The position numbers and the translations under genes are program-made. DNA of 5,763 nt from Chloroflexota bacterium (GTDB lineage Bacteria; Chloroflexota; Dehalococcoidia; Dehalococcoidales; RBG-16-60-22). Shown here piece after piece: positions 5,483 through 5,763 of the stretch. Position 1 is the stretch's first letter. Each line of letters begins with the position of its first letter. The notes beneath the pieces were generated by a model. That model saw only the letters and a program-made list of their open reading frames with translations, was not told the origin of the DNA and ran no database searches. The DNA lies in assembly GCA_016875955.1 (NCBI GenBank), contig VGOH01000082.1, forward strand, positions 1 to 5,763. The letters are read 5' to 3'.

Positions 5483-5500
5483 GCCCGAACAAGTTCGGGC
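5483..5500. repeat. 18-bp dyad, gcccgaac-aa-gttcgggc
   Basis: An 8-bp perfect inverted repeat with a 2-bp centre, about 40 nt after the predicted transcription start and 31 bp before ATG 5532. It could be an operator, a leader hairpin, or a copy of a short palindromic intergenic repeat. It is followed by cctccgc rather than a T tract, so it is not a terminator. Confidence 0.55.
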
Positions 5501-5531
5501 CTCCGCAGTCCTCAACGCTGAAAATTGCCCC

Positions 5532-5763
5532 ATGCTGCACGAAGAAGCCATCCTGCGCACCAAACTGCATCCGCCACGCCCGCCGCGCCACACCCTGGTG
5601 CGGCCGCGCGTGGACGCCCTGCTGCGCCAGGCCTTCGACCATCGCCTGACCATCGTGCAGGCCAGTACGGGCTACGGCAAATCTACGGCCCTGGCCAACC
5701 TGGCCGCCTGGAACGTGCCCCTCTTCTGGTACACCGCCAGCGAGGGTGACGCCGACCCGCAGC
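5532..5763 (+). CDS. Partial (N-terminal 77 residues) MalT-like LuxR/SARP-type transcriptional regulator
   Basis: The frame starts at ATG 5532 and continues past the right edge. Residues 7-27 (ILRTKLHPPRPPR, then LVRPRV) match the hallmark opening of MalT-type regulators ('ll-x-TKL-x-PP-x-R ... LV-x-RPRL'). HRLTIVQASTGYGKSTAL (37-54) holds the Walker A loop (TGYGKST, 46-52). VPLFWYTASEGDADPQ (62-77) matches the 'W-x-x-L-D-x-x-D-x-D-P' segment that follows it. Such proteins are usually about 850-1100 residues: a STAND-type NTPase, a TPR-like sensor region and either a C-terminal LuxR helix-turn-helix or a bacterial transcriptional activator domain; the ends that would decide are outside the window. 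No clear ribosome binding site precedes the ATG. The coding sequence is visibly GC-richer than the divergent operon. It shows no functional link to the operon. Confidence 0.88.
   Translation, partial: MLHEEAILRTKLHPPRPPRHTLVRPRVDALLRQAFDHRLTIVQASTGYGKSTALANLAAWNVPLFWYTASEGDADPQ

Larger units (their letters stand above)
4918..5531. other. Divergent intergenic region, 614 bp, without a credible protein gene
   Basis: No frame here has a ribosome binding site plus protein-like composition; the open plus-strand frames are short and rich in Arg, Pro and Ser. The stretch holds, from left to right: the operon promoter, a nested hairpin (5020-5076), an intrinsic terminator (5082-5118), a candidate small RNA (5082-5181) with its own promoter (5188-5216), an inverted-repeat element (5255-5338), a small hairpin of ccgcc/ggcgg around agcgcta (5348-5364), a plus-strand promoter (5408-5436), a partial repeat copy (5452-5470) and an 18-bp dyad (5483-5500). 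Confidence 0.8.

Noticed and set aside
5483..5500. LexA (SOS) box, because CGAAC and GTTCG are present
   Set aside because: The half-sites are 2 bp apart, whereas the Gram-positive type box CGAAC-N4-GTTCG needs 4.
5123..5521. Plus-strand open frame of 132 codons across the intergenic region
   Set aside because: It runs through the repeat element and a promoter, has an Arg/Pro/Gly-rich translation and no ribosome binding site.

Overview
The window looks like chromosomal DNA of a moderately GC-rich bacterium. A Chloroflexota (Anaerolineae-like) source is my best guess. It rests on the start of a large MalT/LuxR-type regulator at the right edge and on an intergenic repeat of the 'caccgaaggacacagaa' type that I associate with such genomes. 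This is inference; no rRNA or housekeeping gene is present to confirm it.

Left 85% (1-4917): five tightly packed genes on the minus strand, read right to left. They are (1) a small single-HKD phospholipase D-fold protein, probably a nuclease (4390-4917); (2) an Orc1/Cdc6-like AAA ATPase (3233-4393), overlapping gene 1 by four bases; (3) a HerA/FtsK-class hexameric translocase-type ATPase (1840-3216), 16 bp after gene 2; (4) a 413-residue protein of unknown family that appears to be built from winged-helix-like segments (596-1837), 2 bp after gene 3; and (5) the N-terminal 198 residues of a protein that starts directly at the stop of gene 4 and leaves the window at base 1. Gene 5 looks like the degenerate restriction-endonuclease-like front domain found on N6-adenine DNA methylases. 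The set suggests a DNA-processing, probably anti-phage or anti-plasmid, operon: nuclease, loader-type ATPase, DNA pump, DNA-binding adaptor and possibly a modification enzyme. I cannot match the whole gene order to a named system (DISARM, BREX, Dpd, Dnd/Dpt, HerA-DUF4297 or HerA-SIR2).

Intergenic region (4918-5531): unusually rich in signals. The operon has its own sigma70-type promoter (TTGACG-17-TACAAT, 4951-4979) close to the GTG start of gene 1. Further upstream on the same strand lies a second promoter (TTGCCA-17-TATAAT, 5188-5216), followed about 60 nt after its predicted start point by a strong intrinsic terminator hairpin (5082-5118). Together they define a candidate structured RNA of about 100 nt, either a stand-alone small RNA or an attenuated leader. 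A separate nested hairpin (5020-5076) lies between that terminator and the operon promoter. To the right are an inverted-repeat element (5255-5338) with a third partial copy (5452-5470), a plus-strand promoter with the same hexamers (5408-5436), and an 18-bp dyad (5483-5500).

Right edge (5532-5763): the first 77 codons of a plus-strand gene for a MalT-like ATP-dependent transcriptional regulator, visibly GC-richer than the operon and divergent from it. It is probably unrelated host background.
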